From contig NZ_AP022582.1 of the NCBI RefSeq assembly GCF_010731595.1, positions 5,022,001 through 5,086,000 of the forward strand: a stretch of 64,000 nucleotides of DNA, read 5' to 3'. Below are positions 26,044 to 34,575 of this stretch, piece by piece; the stretch's first letter is position 1, and every line of letters starts with the position of its first letter. The position numbers were made by a program, and so were the translations under genes. The notes beneath the pieces are model-generated. The model was not told the DNA's origin. It made no database searches and saw only the letters and a program-made list of their open reading frames with translations. The stretch is from Mycobacterium seoulense (GTDB taxonomy: Bacteria > Actinomycetota > Actinomycetes > Mycobacteriales > Mycobacteriaceae).

Positions 26044-26736
26044 ATGAGTCGCGCGGCCTTGGACAAGGACCCCCGGGACGTCGCGTCGATGTTCGACGGC
26101 GTGGCCCGCCGCTACGACGTGACCAACACCGTGCTGTCGCTGGGTCAGGACCGGTACTGGCGGAAAGCCACCCGGTCGGCGCTGGACATCGGGCCGGGCC
26201 AGCAGGTGCTGGACCTCGCCGCGGGCACGGCGGTATCCACCGTCGAGCTGCAGAAGTCCGGGGCATGGTGTGTGGCGGCCGACTTCTCGGTGGGGATGCT
26301 CGCGGCGGGTGCGGCTCGCGACGTGCCGAAGGTCGCCGCCGACGCGACCCGGCTGCCGTTTGGTGACGACGTATTCGACGCCGTCACAATCAGTTTCGGG
26401 TTGCGCAACGTCGTCGACCCGAAGGCGGCGCTGCGTGAGATGGCTCGGGTCACCCGGCCGGGCGGCCGATTGGTGGTGTGCGAATTCTCCACGCCGACCA
26501 ATGCGCTGTTCGCCACCGCCTACAAGGAGTACTTGATGCGGGCGCTGCCGCGGGTGGCGCGCGCGGTGTCCAGCAACCCGGACGCGTACGTGTACCTCGC
26601 GGAGTCGATCAGGGCCTGGCCCGACCAGGCAAACCTGGCGCGCGAAATCGCGGGGGCCGGATGGGCGGCGGTGCGGTGGCGCAACCTGACCGGCGGAATC
26701 GTCGCCCTACACGCGGGCTACAAGCCGCTGCGCTGA
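26044..26736 (+). CDS. menG: Demethylmenaquinone methyltransferase MenG (UbiE)
   Basis: A 230-residue SAM-dependent methyltransferase that carries out the last head-group step, methylating demethylmenaquinone. Features are the amino [24 protein letters not shown] (UbiE signature 1), the SAM motif [14 protein letters not shown], and the second signature [21 protein letters not shown]. The C-terminus reads [15 protein letters not shown], the standard UbiE end. Start is ATG 26044. In H37Rv it follows mgtA directly (Rv0558); here the two are split by the 9.3-kb block. Confidence 0.94.
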   Translation: MSRAALDKDPRDVASMFDGVARRYDVTNTVLSLGQDRYWRKATRSALDIGPGQQVLDLAAGTAVSTVELQKSGAWCVAADFSVGMLAAGAARDVPKVAADATRLPFGDDVFDAVTISFGLRNVVDPKAALREMARVTRPGGRLVVCEFSTPTNALFATAYKEYLMRALPRVARAVSSNPDAYVYLAESIRAWPDQANLAREIAGAGWAAVRWRNLTGGIVALHAGYKPLR

Positions 26737-26743
26737 GAACGCC

Positions 26744-27097
26744 CTAGTGGGTACCGGCCCGCTGCACGAAGCCGACCTGGTCGGGGCAGTAGTGGTCCAC
26801 CGCGGCCCCGAGGAACTGGAACGCCTGCCCCTGCGTGGTACCCCGCGGGAGGTTGCGCTGAATGAAATTGGCCGACTTGTACGGGTCGCCGTCCACGCCC
26901 CTGCCGATCCGCTCGCAGGTGATCTTGCCCAACCACGCCAGCTGGTCCTGCGGCTGATAGATGCCGAAGCCGTTGACCGTGTTCTTGAACGGGGCGTCCT
27001 GGTCGCTGGGCGGCGGCGGCGAGGCCAGTGCCGGCGCGGCCAACGCGATGGCGGCGGCGGCCAGGCCGCCGATAGTAGCCAGCTTCGTTCCCTTCAT
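26744..27097 (-). CDS. Secreted DUF732 protein (Rv0559c-like)
   Basis: A 117-residue protein with a Sec signal peptide: KGTKLATIGGLAAAAIALAAPALA with an Ala-x-Ala cleavage site near residue 26. The mature part contains the DUF732 pattern: FKNTVNGFGIYQPQDQLAWLGKITCERI with one Cys and a second Cys in DHYCPDQVGFV, probably a disulfide. ATG 27097 was chosen because it begins the signal peptide. It is convergent with menG and matches Rv0559c in place and size. The methyltransferase gene Rv0560c that follows in H37Rv is absent here. Confidence 0.85.
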   Translation of the reverse strand: MKGTKLATIGGLAAAAIALAAPALASPPPPSDQDAPFKNTVNGFGIYQPQDQLAWLGKITCERIGRGVDGDPYKSANFIQRNLPRGTTQGQAFQFLGAAVDHYCPDQVGFVQRAGTH

Positions 27098-27200
27098 TAG
27101 CCGGACTATACACCGCTCGCCCGAACTGTGCGGAAAATTCTCGCCGGCCGTAATCGGGGCGCAACGCCGTTTGCGCACGTCAATGGCGTGAGCGGTGCGC

Positions 27201-28427
27201 TTAACTGAACGGCACCCGGCGATCGACCAGCCGGGACAGCCGTCCGGCGCCCCGCCAGGCCCGCGCCACCCAGTCGGCGTCATCGTCGGTGACGAGGTTG
27301 GCCATCACCCGCACGGCGATCGTCATCAGCCTCGGGGAGCGCATCGCGATCGGCCCCGTCGCGGGCAGGAACCGCTGGAACGTCAGCAGCAGCGCCAGCC
27401 TTCGGGCGACCGAGAACCCCCGGCCGTAGTGCTCCTGCAGCAGCGCCGGCCACACCCGCGACAGGTCGCGGCAGTCCAGCAGCTGGGCGGCCAGCCGCCC
27501 CGTCTCCATCCCGTAGTCGATGCCCTCGCCATTCAACGGGTTGACGCAGGCCGCGGCGTCGCCGATCAGCATCCAGTTGGGCCCGGCCACCCCGGACACC
27601 GCGCCGCCCATCGGCAGCAACGCCGACGACACGGCCCGCGGCGGCCCGTCGAAGCCCCACTCGTCGCGGCGCAGGTCGGTGTAGTAGTTGATCAGCGGTC
27701 GCAGCGCCAGGTCGGCCGGCCGTTTCGATGTCGACAACGCCCCGACACCGATGTTCACCTCGCCGTTGCCGAGCGGGAAGATCCAGCCGTAGCCCGGCAG
27801 CACCGCGCCGTCGGGGGAGCGCAGCTCCAGATGTGACGTCAGCCACGGGTCGTCGGCGCGCGCAGAGGCCAGATAGCCGCGGGCCGCGACGCCGTACACC
27901 GTCTCCTGGTGCCAACGCCGCCCCAGCTTGCGGCCCAGCGAAGACCGGGCCCCGTCGGCCACGATCAGCTGCCGGCAGCCCACCTCCGTGCCGTCGGCCA
28001 ACGTCAGCGACACCACGCGCCTGGACGAGTCATGATGTACGGCAACGGCTTTCGTGCCCAACATCATCCGGGCGCCGGAATCCTCGGCGACCTTGCGGAT
28101 CCGATCGTCCAACTCGACTCGGGCCACCGCACTGCCGGTCGAGGGAAACGACGGGCCCGGCCAGCCGACTTCCACCTCGCCGCCGAACCCGCTCATCCGC
28201 AGGCCCCGATGCCGGATGCGGGTGTCCAGCCAGTCGCCCAGCCCGAGGCGCTCGCACTCGGCGACCGCGCGCGGCGTCAGCCCGTCACCGCATGGCTTGT
28301 CCCGCGGAAAGCTCGCGGAGTCGATGACCAGCACGTCGCCGCCGGCGCGTGCCGCCCACGCGGCGGCCGCCGAGCCGGCCGGTCCGGCGCCGACGACCAC
28401 CAGGTCGGCTTTGGTCTCCACGCTCAC
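27201..28427 (-). CDS. menJ: Menaquinone reductase MenJ (geranylgeranyl reductase family)
   Basis: A 408-residue FAD enzyme, the same length I recall for Rv0561c (MenJ), which saturates the second isoprene unit of menaquinone-9 to give MK-9(II-H2). The Rossmann motif is ADLVVVGAGPAGSAAAAWAAR. The reductase family motif PxxKxCGDGLTPRA reads PRDKPCGDGLTPRAV, and the second FAD motif is WMLIGDAAACVNPLNGEGIDYGM. Start is GTG 28427. The divergent grcC1 start is only 15 bases away, so neither gene has room for a conventional leader. Confidence 0.92.
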   Translation of the reverse strand: MSVETKADLVVVGAGPAGSAAAAWAARAGGDVLVIDSASFPRDKPCGDGLTPRAVAECERLGLGDWLDTRIRHRGLRMSGFGGEVEVGWPGPSFPSTGSAVARVELDDRIRKVAEDSGARMMLGTKAVAVHHDSSRRVVSLTLADGTEVGCRQLIVADGARSSLGRKLGRRWHQETVYGVAARGYLASARADDPWLTSHLELRSPDGAVLPGYGWIFPLGNGEVNIGVGALSTSKRPADLALRPLINYYTDLRRDEWGFDGPPRAVSSALLPMGGAVSGVAGPNWMLIGDAAACVNPLNGEGIDYGMETGRLAAQLLDCRDLSRVWPALLQEHYGRGFSVARRLALLLTFQRFLPATGPIAMRSPRLMTIAVRVMANLVTDDDADWVARAWRGAGRLSRLVDRRVPFS

Positions 28428-28447
28428 CAGTATGTTGGTCGGGTGAG
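28423..28447. promoter_or_regulatory. 15-bp divergent start region of menJ and grcC1
   Basis: The GTG starts of the two divergent genes face each other across 15 bases (28428-28442). Both read GTGAG, giving a CTCACC/GGTGAG inverted repeat with 13 bases between the arms. No Shine-Dalgarno can fit between the starts, so leaderless initiation, with each promoter inside the opposite gene, is the simplest reading. Confidence 0.55.
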
Positions 28448-29459
28448 TACTCCGGCGACGGTGGTGGCGGGCGTTGACTTCGGCGACGCCGCGTTCGCGG
28501 CGGCCGTGCGCGACGGCGTCGGGCGGATCGAGCAGCTCATGGACACCGAACTGCGCAGCGCCGACGACGTGATGACCGACTCGCTGACGCACCTATTCAA
28601 GGCCGGCGGCAAGCGATTCCGGCCGTTGTTCACGGTGCTGTCCGCCCAGATCGGGCCGGATCCGGATGCGCACGACGTGACCATCGCCGGCGCGGTCATC
28701 GAGCTGGTCCACCTGGCCACGCTCTACCACGACGACGTGATGGACGAGGCGGAGGTGCGCCGCGGCGCGCCGACCGCGAACGTCCGCTGGGGGAACAACG
28801 TCGCGATCCTGGCCGGGGACTACCTTTTCGCCACGGCGTCGCGGCTGGTCTCCCGGCTGGGACCGGAAGCGGTGCGGCTGATCGCCGAGACGTTCGCCCA
28901 GCTGGTGACGGGCCAGATGCGCGAGACGCGTGGCTTGACGGGAGCACCCGAAGGGGCGGACGCGATAGAGCACTACCTGAAGGTGGTGTACGAGAAGACG
29001 GCCTGCCTGATCGCCGCGGCGGGCCGGTTCGGCGCCATGTTCTCGGGCGCCGACGCCGAGCAGGTCGAGCGGCTGAGCCGGCTCGGAGGCATCGTGGGCA
29101 CCGCGTTCCAGATCTCCGACGACATCATCGACATCGACAGCGACTCGCACGAGTCGGGCAAGCTGCCCGGCACCGACGTGCGCGAAGGCGTGCACACGCT
29201 GCCGATGCTTTACGCCCTGCGCGAACCCGGGGCGGACGCGGCGCGGCTGCGCGAGCTGCTGGCCGGCCCCATCGACGACGACGACGCGGTGGCCGAGGCG
29301 CTGACGCTGCTGCGGGCGTCCCCCGGCATGGCGAAGGCCAAGCAGACGCTGGCGGAATATGCGGCCCAGGCACGCGCCGAGCTGGCGCTTTTGCCCGACA
29401 TCGCCGGCCGGCGCGCGCTGCAGACGCTGGTGGACTACACCATCAGCCGCCACGGCTAG
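28443..29459 (+). CDS. grcC1: Polyprenyl diphosphate synthase GrcC1
   Basis: A 338-residue trans-prenyltransferase expected to build the isoprenoid tail of menaquinone or a related quinone. The first aspartate-rich motif is LYHDDVMDEAEVRRG (DDxxD) and the second is FQISDDIIDIDSDS (DDxxD). GGKRFRPLF carries the Lys/Arg that bind diphosphate. Residues just before the first DDxxD (HLATL) are small, which favours a long-chain product. Length is close to Rv0562 (335). It starts at GTG 28443, back to back with menJ. Confidence 0.9.
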   Translation: MSTPATVVAGVDFGDAAFAAAVRDGVGRIEQLMDTELRSADDVMTDSLTHLFKAGGKRFRPLFTVLSAQIGPDPDAHDVTIAGAVIELVHLATLYHDDVMDEAEVRRGAPTANVRWGNNVAILAGDYLFATASRLVSRLGPEAVRLIAETFAQLVTGQMRETRGLTGAPEGADAIEHYLKVVYEKTACLIAAAGRFGAMFSGADAEQVERLSRLGGIVGTAFQISDDIIDIDSDSHESGKLPGTDVREGVHTLPMLYALREPGADAARLRELLAGPIDDDDAVAEALTLLRASPGMAKAKQTLAEYAAQARAELALLPDIAGRRALQTLVDYTISRHG

Positions 29460-29541
29460 CGAGTCGCGGAACTAGGCGGCCCGTCTCGGACGTTCAATTG
29501 GCGGTAGTAGTCAATTCCTGAGTGCTCCGAGGAGGACACCG

Positions 29542-30402
29542 ATGACCTGGCATCCCCAAGCCAACAGGTTGAAGACTTTCGCCCTGTTGGTCGGTATGTC
29601 CGCGTTGATCGTGTTTGTCGGGTCGCTGTTCGGCAGGACGGCCATGTTCCTGGCGGTGCTGTTCGCCGTCGGGATGAACATCTACACGTACTACAACAGC
29701 GACAAGCTCGCGTTGCGGGCGATGCACGCGCAACCGGTGTCCGAGCTGCAGGCGCCGGTGATGTACCGGATCGTGCGCGAGCTGGCCACCGCCGCGCACC
29801 AGCCCATGCCCCGCCTCTACATCAGCGACACCAACGCGCCCAACGCCTTCGCGACCGGGCGCAACCCGCGCAACGCGGCCGTCTGCTGCACCACCGGCAT
29901 TCTGGGGATCCTGAACGAACGTGAGTTGCGCGCGGTGCTGGGTCACGAGCTCTCCCATGTCTACAACCGCGACATCCTGATTTCCTGCGTCGCCGGTGCG
30001 ATGGCCTCGGTCATCACCGCCCTGGCCAACATGGCCATGTGGGCCGGCATGTTCGGCGGTAACCGGGACGGCGAGAATCCTTTTGCGCTGCTGCTGGTTT
30101 CGTTGCTGGGCCCGATCGCGGCGACCGTGGTGCGGCTGGCGGTGTCCCGGTCGCGGGAGTACCAGGCCGACGAGTCGGGCGCGGTGTTGACCGGTGATCC
30201 GCTGGCCCTGGCCTCGGCCCTGCGCAAGATCTCCGGCGGTGTGCAGGCCGCCCCCCTGCCGCCCGAGCCGCAGCTGGCCAGCCAGGCGCACCTGATGATC
30301 GCCAACCCGTTCCGCGCGGGTGAGCGGATCGGGTCGCTGTTCTCGACGCACCCGCCGATCGAGGATCGTATCCGCCGGCTGGAGGCCATGGCGCGGGGCT
30401 AG
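29542..30402 (+). CDS. htpX: Membrane zinc protease HtpX
   Basis: A 286-residue membrane-bound M48 metalloprotease for quality control of membrane proteins, the same length as Rv0563. Two membrane helices occupy about residues 12-50. The zinc motif is [12 protein letters not shown] (HExxH), with a third ligand in the [11 protein letters not shown] glutamate. Two further hydrophobic segments follow the HExxH. It begins at ATG 29542 with GAGGAGG 8-9 bases upstream. The end reads [18 protein letters not shown], the normal HtpX C-terminus. Confidence 0.94.
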   Translation: MTWHPQANRLKTFALLVGMSALIVFVGSLFGRTAMFLAVLFAVGMNIYTYYNSDKLALRAMHAQPVSELQAPVMYRIVRELATAAHQPMPRLYISDTNAPNAFATGRNPRNAAVCCTTGILGILNERELRAVLGHELSHVYNRDILISCVAGAMASVITALANMAMWAGMFGGNRDGENPFALLLVSLLGPIAATVVRLAVSRSREYQADESGAVLTGDPLALASALRKISGGVQAAPLPPEPQLASQAHLMIANPFRAGERIGSLFSTHPPIEDRIRRLEAMARG

Positions 30403-30439
30403 TGTCGGCGCTCTCCGCAAGGATGCGGGCGTTGCCGAT

Positions 30440-30463
30440 TTTGATATCGCCCGCGCTATCAAA
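30440..30463. repeat. Upstream copy of hicB palindrome (TTTGATA-N10-TATCAAA)
   Basis: TTTGATA and TATCAAA form seven-base inverted arms around TCGCCCGCGC. The whole 24-base unit recurs 83 bases downstream with one base changed, just before hicB. It lies 37 bases after the htpX stop. Sequence after this copy (coding AKLHMPWSAEAPGDE and a stop in the hicB-like frame) could be the stub of a lost neighbour. Confidence 0.7.
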
Positions 30464-30522
30464 TCCGCGAAGCTTCACATGCCCTGGAGCGCCGAGGCCC
30501 CTGGGGATGAGTGACTCCCGGA

Positions 30523-30546
30523 TTTGATATCGCCCGTGCTATCAAA
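30523..30546. promoter_or_regulatory. Palindromic operator immediately before hicB
   Basis: A 24-base element with arms TTTGATA and TATCAAA and spacer TCGCCCGTGC. It ends 6 bases before the GTG chosen for the HicB protein. HicB antitoxins bind inverted repeats at their own promoters, so this is the likely autoregulatory site. Read through, it also codes FDIARAIK in frame with hicB, so an upstream GTG at 30511 that includes it cannot be excluded. Confidence 0.65.
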
Positions 30547-30552
30547 TGCCGC

Positions 30553-30909
30553 GTGGACCGCTACACCTACCGCGCGCAGTGGTTGCCCGACTACAACGAA
30601 TACCTCGGCGTGTGTATCGAATTGCCCTACATGAGGCGCGAAGCGCCGACGGCGCCCCAGGCCGTGGCTGCCATCGAGGACGCCGTCAAGGAGCACGTGG
30701 AAGCCCTGCGGGCAACCGGAGAATCGCCACCCGAACCGCTTTCCGAACGGCGCTACAGCGGGAAATTTCTTGTCAGAACCTCGCCACAACTGCATGCCCG
30801 CCTGGCGCTGGAAGCCATCGAGCAGGGTGTGCCGATGAACCAGTGGATAGTCCAGAAACTCAGCGGGCGGGCGCCCAGCGAAACCTTCGGCCTCTCCGGC
30901 TATGACTAG
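30553..30909 (+). CDS. hicB: Orphan HicB-family antitoxin
   Basis: A 118-residue protein of the HicB family. Residues 1-70 form the partial RNase H-like fold: VDRYTYRAQWLPDYNEYLGV and an APTAPQAVAAIEDAVKEHVEAL helix. Residues 78-118 are a ribbon-helix-helix DNA-binding domain: GKFLVRTSPQLHARLALEAIEQGVPMNQWIVQKLS. No HicA toxin gene (a 60-80-residue double-stranded-RNA-binding-like protein with a catalytic His) is visible on either side, so the gene looks like an orphan. The start is GTG 30553 by homology; GTG 30511 would add 14 residues encoded by the operator repeat. Confidence 0.82.
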   Translation: MDRYTYRAQWLPDYNEYLGVCIELPYMRREAPTAPQAVAAIEDAVKEHVEALRATGESPPEPLSERRYSGKFLVRTSPQLHARLALEAIEQGVPMNQWIVQKLSGRAPSETFGLSGYD

Positions 30910-30921
30910 CTTGGCGCCCGA

Positions 30922-32472
30922 TTAGGCGGCTGCTTCCGGCCTTTCGGGTTCGACGGGCTCTGTTCCCCTGCGGGGCGAATGACCCGTTTCCAGCCTGCCC
31001 CGGATGTGGACCGTGCCGTCGTTGGCCTCGTGCTGGCGCTGCCAGTCGCTGATCGCCTGATGCGCCGCGTGATCCAGGTAGTGCACCCAAACGTCCACGG
31101 TGACAACACTTCCGGCGGGGATGGAGGCCAGCACCCGGGTCAATCGCGGGAGCGCCAGAAAGGTGCACGCCGCACCTTCGATGACCACCTGCCATTCGTC
31201 GTCGACCGGCTTGGCCTCGACCTTGGCCCGGATCACCCGCCACCCGGTCAGCGCGATGGCCAGCGCCAGGCCGATCATGACGCCGTGCAAGAGATTCAGG
31301 AAGACGACGCTGACGGCGGTCACGACGTACACGGCGAGATCGCCGTGCTTCATTGCGGTCTCGATGTGGGCCGGCTTGAGCAACTGAATACCGATGACGA
31401 TGAGCAGCCCGGCAAGCGCTGCCGTGGGAATCTCTTCGACCAACTCCGCAAACGGAACCGTGAACAGCAGGATCCACACGCCGTGCAGGAGTGCCGAGGC
31501 GCGGGATTTGGCGCCCGCGTTGACATTGGTTGAGCTGCGCACGATGACACCGGTGATCGGCAGTCCGCCGACGGTGCCCGAGACGATGTTGGCGGCGCCC
31601 TGTCCCACCAGCTCGCGGTTGAAGTCGGTGCGCGGCCCGTTGTGCATCCGGTCGACCGACACTGCCGACAGCAGGCTCTCGACGCTGGCGATGAGCGCGA
31701 CGGTGATCACCCCGATGGCAACCGCACCCCAGTTGCCGTGCGGGAGGTCGGGCAGCTGCAACGCGTCCAGCGGCGACCCGTCCAGGTCGATCCGGCGCAC
31801 GTCGAAGGGGAAGACGATCGACACCACGGTCACGCCCACGATCGCGACCAGTGGGCCCGGAATGCGGCGCACCTTGGCCGGAACCCAACGCCAGCCGACG
31901 AGGATGACGATCACCAGCACGCCGAGGATGGCCCCCGGCCGGTGCGCCCCGATGAGCTGGCCCGGCAGCCCGATGAGGTTGTGCCAGGCCGTGCTCTTGG
32001 ATTTTCCGCCGAGCAACACGTGCGCTTGCTGCAGCGCGATCGTGATGCCGATGCCCGCCAGCATGGCGTGCACCACCACCGGTGAGATCGCCAGAGCCGC
32101 CCGCGCGACGCGGCTGAGGCCGAACAGGACCTGCAGGGCGCCGGCGGCGACGGTGATCAAACAGGTTACGCCCCAGCCGAAGTCGGAGATCAGGTCGGCG
32201 ACGACGACCGTCAGTCCCGCCGCGGGGCCGCTGACTTGCAGCGGTGACCCGCCGAGGGCGCCGACGACGATGCCCCCGACGATCGCGGCGATGAGGCCGG
32301 CGAGCACGGGGGCGTTGGAAGCGATCGCGATCCCCAAGGACAACGGGAGTGCGACCAGGAAAACGACGAGCGACGCAGGCAGGTCGTGCCGGATGATCGA
32401 TCGCACCCGGTCTTTGCGTGGGTTCGTGGTCTGGTCGTGAGGTTGATTGCCGAGCTGTTCGATGTCTTGCAT
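30922..32472 (-). CDS. SulP-family anion transporter
   Basis: A 516-residue inner-membrane transporter with ten or more hydrophobic helices. Family marks include HDLPASLVVFLVALPLSLGIAIASNAPVLAGLIAAIVGG at the first helices, SGPAAGLTVVV, the SVDRMHNGPRTDFNREL loop and GTVGGLPITGVIVRSSTNVNAGAKSR, which are strongly SulP-like. The hydrophilic C-terminal about 95 residues form a short STAS-like region. The substrate may be sulfate or bicarbonate; the closest mycobacterial relative I recall is Rv3273, in which a SulP domain is fused to a carbonic anhydrase, and no such domain is present here. It is convergent with hicB, 12 bases apart. Confidence 0.88.
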   Translation of the reverse strand: MQDIEQLGNQPHDQTTNPRKDRVRSIIRHDLPASLVVFLVALPLSLGIAIASNAPVLAGLIAAIVGGIVVGALGGSPLQVSGPAAGLTVVVADLISDFGWGVTCLITVAAGALQVLFGLSRVARAALAISPVVVHAMLAGIGITIALQQAHVLLGGKSKSTAWHNLIGLPGQLIGAHRPGAILGVLVIVILVGWRWVPAKVRRIPGPLVAIVGVTVVSIVFPFDVRRIDLDGSPLDALQLPDLPHGNWGAVAIGVITVALIASVESLLSAVSVDRMHNGPRTDFNRELVGQGAANIVSGTVGGLPITGVIVRSSTNVNAGAKSRASALLHGVWILLFTVPFAELVEEIPTAALAGLLIVIGIQLLKPAHIETAMKHGDLAVYVVTAVSVVFLNLLHGVMIGLALAIALTGWRVIRAKVEAKPVDDEWQVVIEGAACTFLALPRLTRVLASIPAGSVVTVDVWVHYLDHAAHQAISDWQRQHEANDGTVHIRGRLETGHSPRRGTEPVEPERPEAAA

Positions 32473-32536
32473 CGGGCGCGTCCCTCGTTAGGCGTTTGCG
32501 GGGGATGTTCCGATATCCGGCCCATCATGCGCGCCA

Positions 32537-32550
32537 TTACGTCGTCGTAA
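32537..32550. promoter_or_regulatory. Palindrome upstream of the SulP gene
   Basis: TTACG and CGTAA flank TCGT about 65 bases upstream of the SulP start, in the only AT-richer stretch of the 242-base gap before gpsA. It may be an operator, but no regulator is adjacent. I see no gene in the rest of this gap. Confidence 0.3.
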
Positions 32551-32714
32551 ACACTTGGCGCACAAACGGTTACAACCCGGCCTGGCCCACAGAACCTTGG
32601 CCGGGAACCCCTGGCTGCGTGACTGACGCTATTTTGCTGGCAAACGCCGGTCAAGCGGACGGGCTCGGCACATAGAGAATGCAAAGATTTGAATTTGACG
32701 GCGTCCTACGGCCG

Positions 32715-33740
32715 TCAGAACCCCGAGCCGTGCACCTCGTGGCCGGGGACCTCGGCGATCAGGCCCCGATAGGCCTCCTCGACGGTCGAACCGTGGTTGA
32801 TCACCGCATCGACTTCGCGGGCGATCGGCATGTTCAGCCCGAACTCGTTGGCGAACTCCATGATCACGCTGGCGGCTTTGACGCCCTCGGCGACCTGGTT
32901 CATCGAGGCGATGATCTCGTCGATCGGCTTGCCGGCGCCCAGCTGTTCACCGACGTGGCGGTTGCGGCTGCGCTGGCTGGTGCACGTCACGATGAGGTCG
33001 CCCAGCCCGGCCAGGCCGGGGAAGGTTTCGGGATTGCCGCCCATGGCCACGCCCAGCTTCGTCATCTCGCGCAGCGCACGGGCGATCACCAGCGCGCGGG
33101 TGTTCTCCCCGATGCCCAGCGAGTAACCCATCCCGACGGAGATGGCGTAGACGTTCTTCAGCGCGCCGGCCATCTCGACCCCGATGACGTCGTCGGTGGT
33201 GTACACGCGGAAACGCCGGGTGCGGAACAGCCCCGACAGCCGGGTCGCCAGATGCTGGTCGGGCATGGCCAGCACCGCCGCCGCGGCGTAGCCCTCGCCG
33301 ACCTCGCGCGCGATGTTCGGCCCCGCCAGGATGCCCGCCGGATGACCGGGCAGCACCTCCTCGATGATCTGCGACATCCGCATGTTGGTGCCCTGCTCGA
33401 GCCCCTTGACCAGCGAAACCACCGGAACCCAAGGCCGCAGTTCCCTGGCCAGCTCGGTCAGCACGCCCCGAAAGCCGTGCGAGGGAACGCCCATCACCAC
33501 GACGTCGGCGGAGTTCGCGGCCTCGGCGAAGTCGGTCGTCGCGCGCAGCGTGTCGCTCAGCACCGCATCGTCGCCGAGGTAGCGGCTGTTGCGGTGATTT
33601 TCGTTGATGTCCTTCGCCGTCTCCTCCGAGCGCACCCACTGCAGCGTCGGTCCGCGGCGCGCACAGATCGACGCCACCGTGGTTCCCCAGGAACCGCCAC
33701 CGAGGACAACGACTTTGGGTTCGCGCATCTGAGCTGCCAT
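32715..33740 (-). CDS. gpsA: NAD(P)-dependent glycerol-3-phosphate dehydrogenase
   Basis: A 341-residue enzyme that makes sn-glycerol-3-phosphate from dihydroxyacetone phosphate for phospholipid synthesis. The cofactor motif is VVVLGGGSWGTTVASICARRG. Then come SLVKGLE, ILAGPNIAREV with the family GPN motif, the catalytic Lys in GALKNVYAISVGMGYSLGIGENTRALV, and LAGLGDLIVTCTSQRSRNR. It corresponds to Rv0564c (gpdA1). It reads away from the PE/PPE genes and has a free upstream region. ATG at 33740 is used; an in-frame ATG four codons later is also possible. Confidence 0.93.
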   Translation of the reverse strand: MAAQMREPKVVVLGGGSWGTTVASICARRGPTLQWVRSEETAKDINENHRNSRYLGDDAVLSDTLRATTDFAEAANSADVVVMGVPSHGFRGVLTELARELRPWVPVVSLVKGLEQGTNMRMSQIIEEVLPGHPAGILAGPNIAREVGEGYAAAAVLAMPDQHLATRLSGLFRTRRFRVYTTDDVIGVEMAGALKNVYAISVGMGYSLGIGENTRALVIARALREMTKLGVAMGGNPETFPGLAGLGDLIVTCTSQRSRNRHVGEQLGAGKPIDEIIASMNQVAEGVKAASVIMEFANEFGLNMPIAREVDAVINHGSTVEEAYRGLIAEVPGHEVHGSGF

Positions 33741-34270
33741 GGCGATCAGCGTATTGCCGACACCTCACATTTAGTAGCAGTTCACGCGGCACCGATTCGC
33801 GTCGAGTGCGGCCTTGGCTCGGCGGACGCCTGACAGCGAAGCTTCCGCTCGGCCCTGCGCCCGTTTCATGCGAAATTCACAAAGTGCATTTATCCGGGGA
33901 TGGGCAGCGAATGCGCGACCAGCCGCCCATGGCCCGATAAACGCGTGCAGGTCGAAATACATAGACATTTCATAACATTGCCATTCCGGGCCGCGGCGGG
34001 CCGGTCCGGTTCATGCCAAACTCACAAATTGTGCGGAAAAGACTGATGCGCGGGCGGGTCGAAAGCCCTGGACAACGGGCCTACTGCGGGGGCGGTTCGG
34101 ACGGTGGGCCCGCGGAAAAGAATGCCGCCGCCGGCAAATTAAAAATCAATGTGAGCGTTGCCAAAATGGCGAGCTCACGGGGATTGCGGAGCCATCGGTC
34201 GCCTTGATGCGCTCGACCCGTGTTTATAGCGTTTCGCGGCAATCGTCCAATTCGCCAGAGGGGAAGCCGC
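33741..34270. other. Intergenic region between gpsA and the PE gene
   Basis: About 530 bases hold no gene I can support. Two similar segments, TTTCATGCGAAATTCACAAA at about 33877-33896 and TTCATGCCAAACTCACAAA at about 34011-34029, form an imperfect direct repeat about 135 bases apart. The divergent promoters of gpsA and the PE/PPE operon must lie here. A 65-codon minus-strand reading frame (33771-33968) lacks a ribosome site and family resemblance. Confidence 0.5.
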
Positions 34271-34573
34271 GTGTCCTATGTAAATGTCGATCCGGAGAAG
34301 CTGTCGGCGGCGGCCAGCAATCTGCAGTCCATCACCGCCGCGTTGAGTGCCGGCAATGCCGCGGCGGCCGGACCCACCACCGCGGTGGTTCCCGCGGCTG
34401 CCGACGAGGTGTCCGCCCTGACGGCGGCGCGCTTCGCCGTCCACGCGCAGCGGTACCAGATCCTCAGTGCCAGAGCCGTTGCCATCCACGAGCTGCTTGC
34501 CGCCGCCTTGGCGTCGGGTGCGGGTTCCTATGCCGGCACCGAGGCCGCCAACGCCGCGGCTTCGGCGCTCTGA
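34271..34573 (+). CDS. PE family protein
   Basis: A 100-residue PE protein from GTG 34271: SYVNVDPEKLSAAASNLQSI with the Pro-Glu pair at residues 8-9. The protein is two long Ala-rich helices with a turn near residue 45 and ends SYAGTEAANAAASAL, where the YxxxD/E-type secretion signal reads YAGTE. PE proteins pair with PPE proteins and leave the cell through type VII (ESX) systems. The PPE gene begins three bases after this stop. No ESX core gene is nearby. Confidence 0.9.
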   Translation: MSYVNVDPEKLSAAASNLQSITAALSAGNAAAAGPTTAVVPAAADEVSALTAARFAVHAQRYQILSARAVAIHELLAAALASGAGSYAGTEAANAAASAL

Positions 34574-34575
34574 AC

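Noticed and set aside
33771..33968. 65-codon minus-strand frame upstream of gpsA
   Set aside because: No ribosome site, no family resemblance, and biased to residues typical of non-coding GC-rich DNA.
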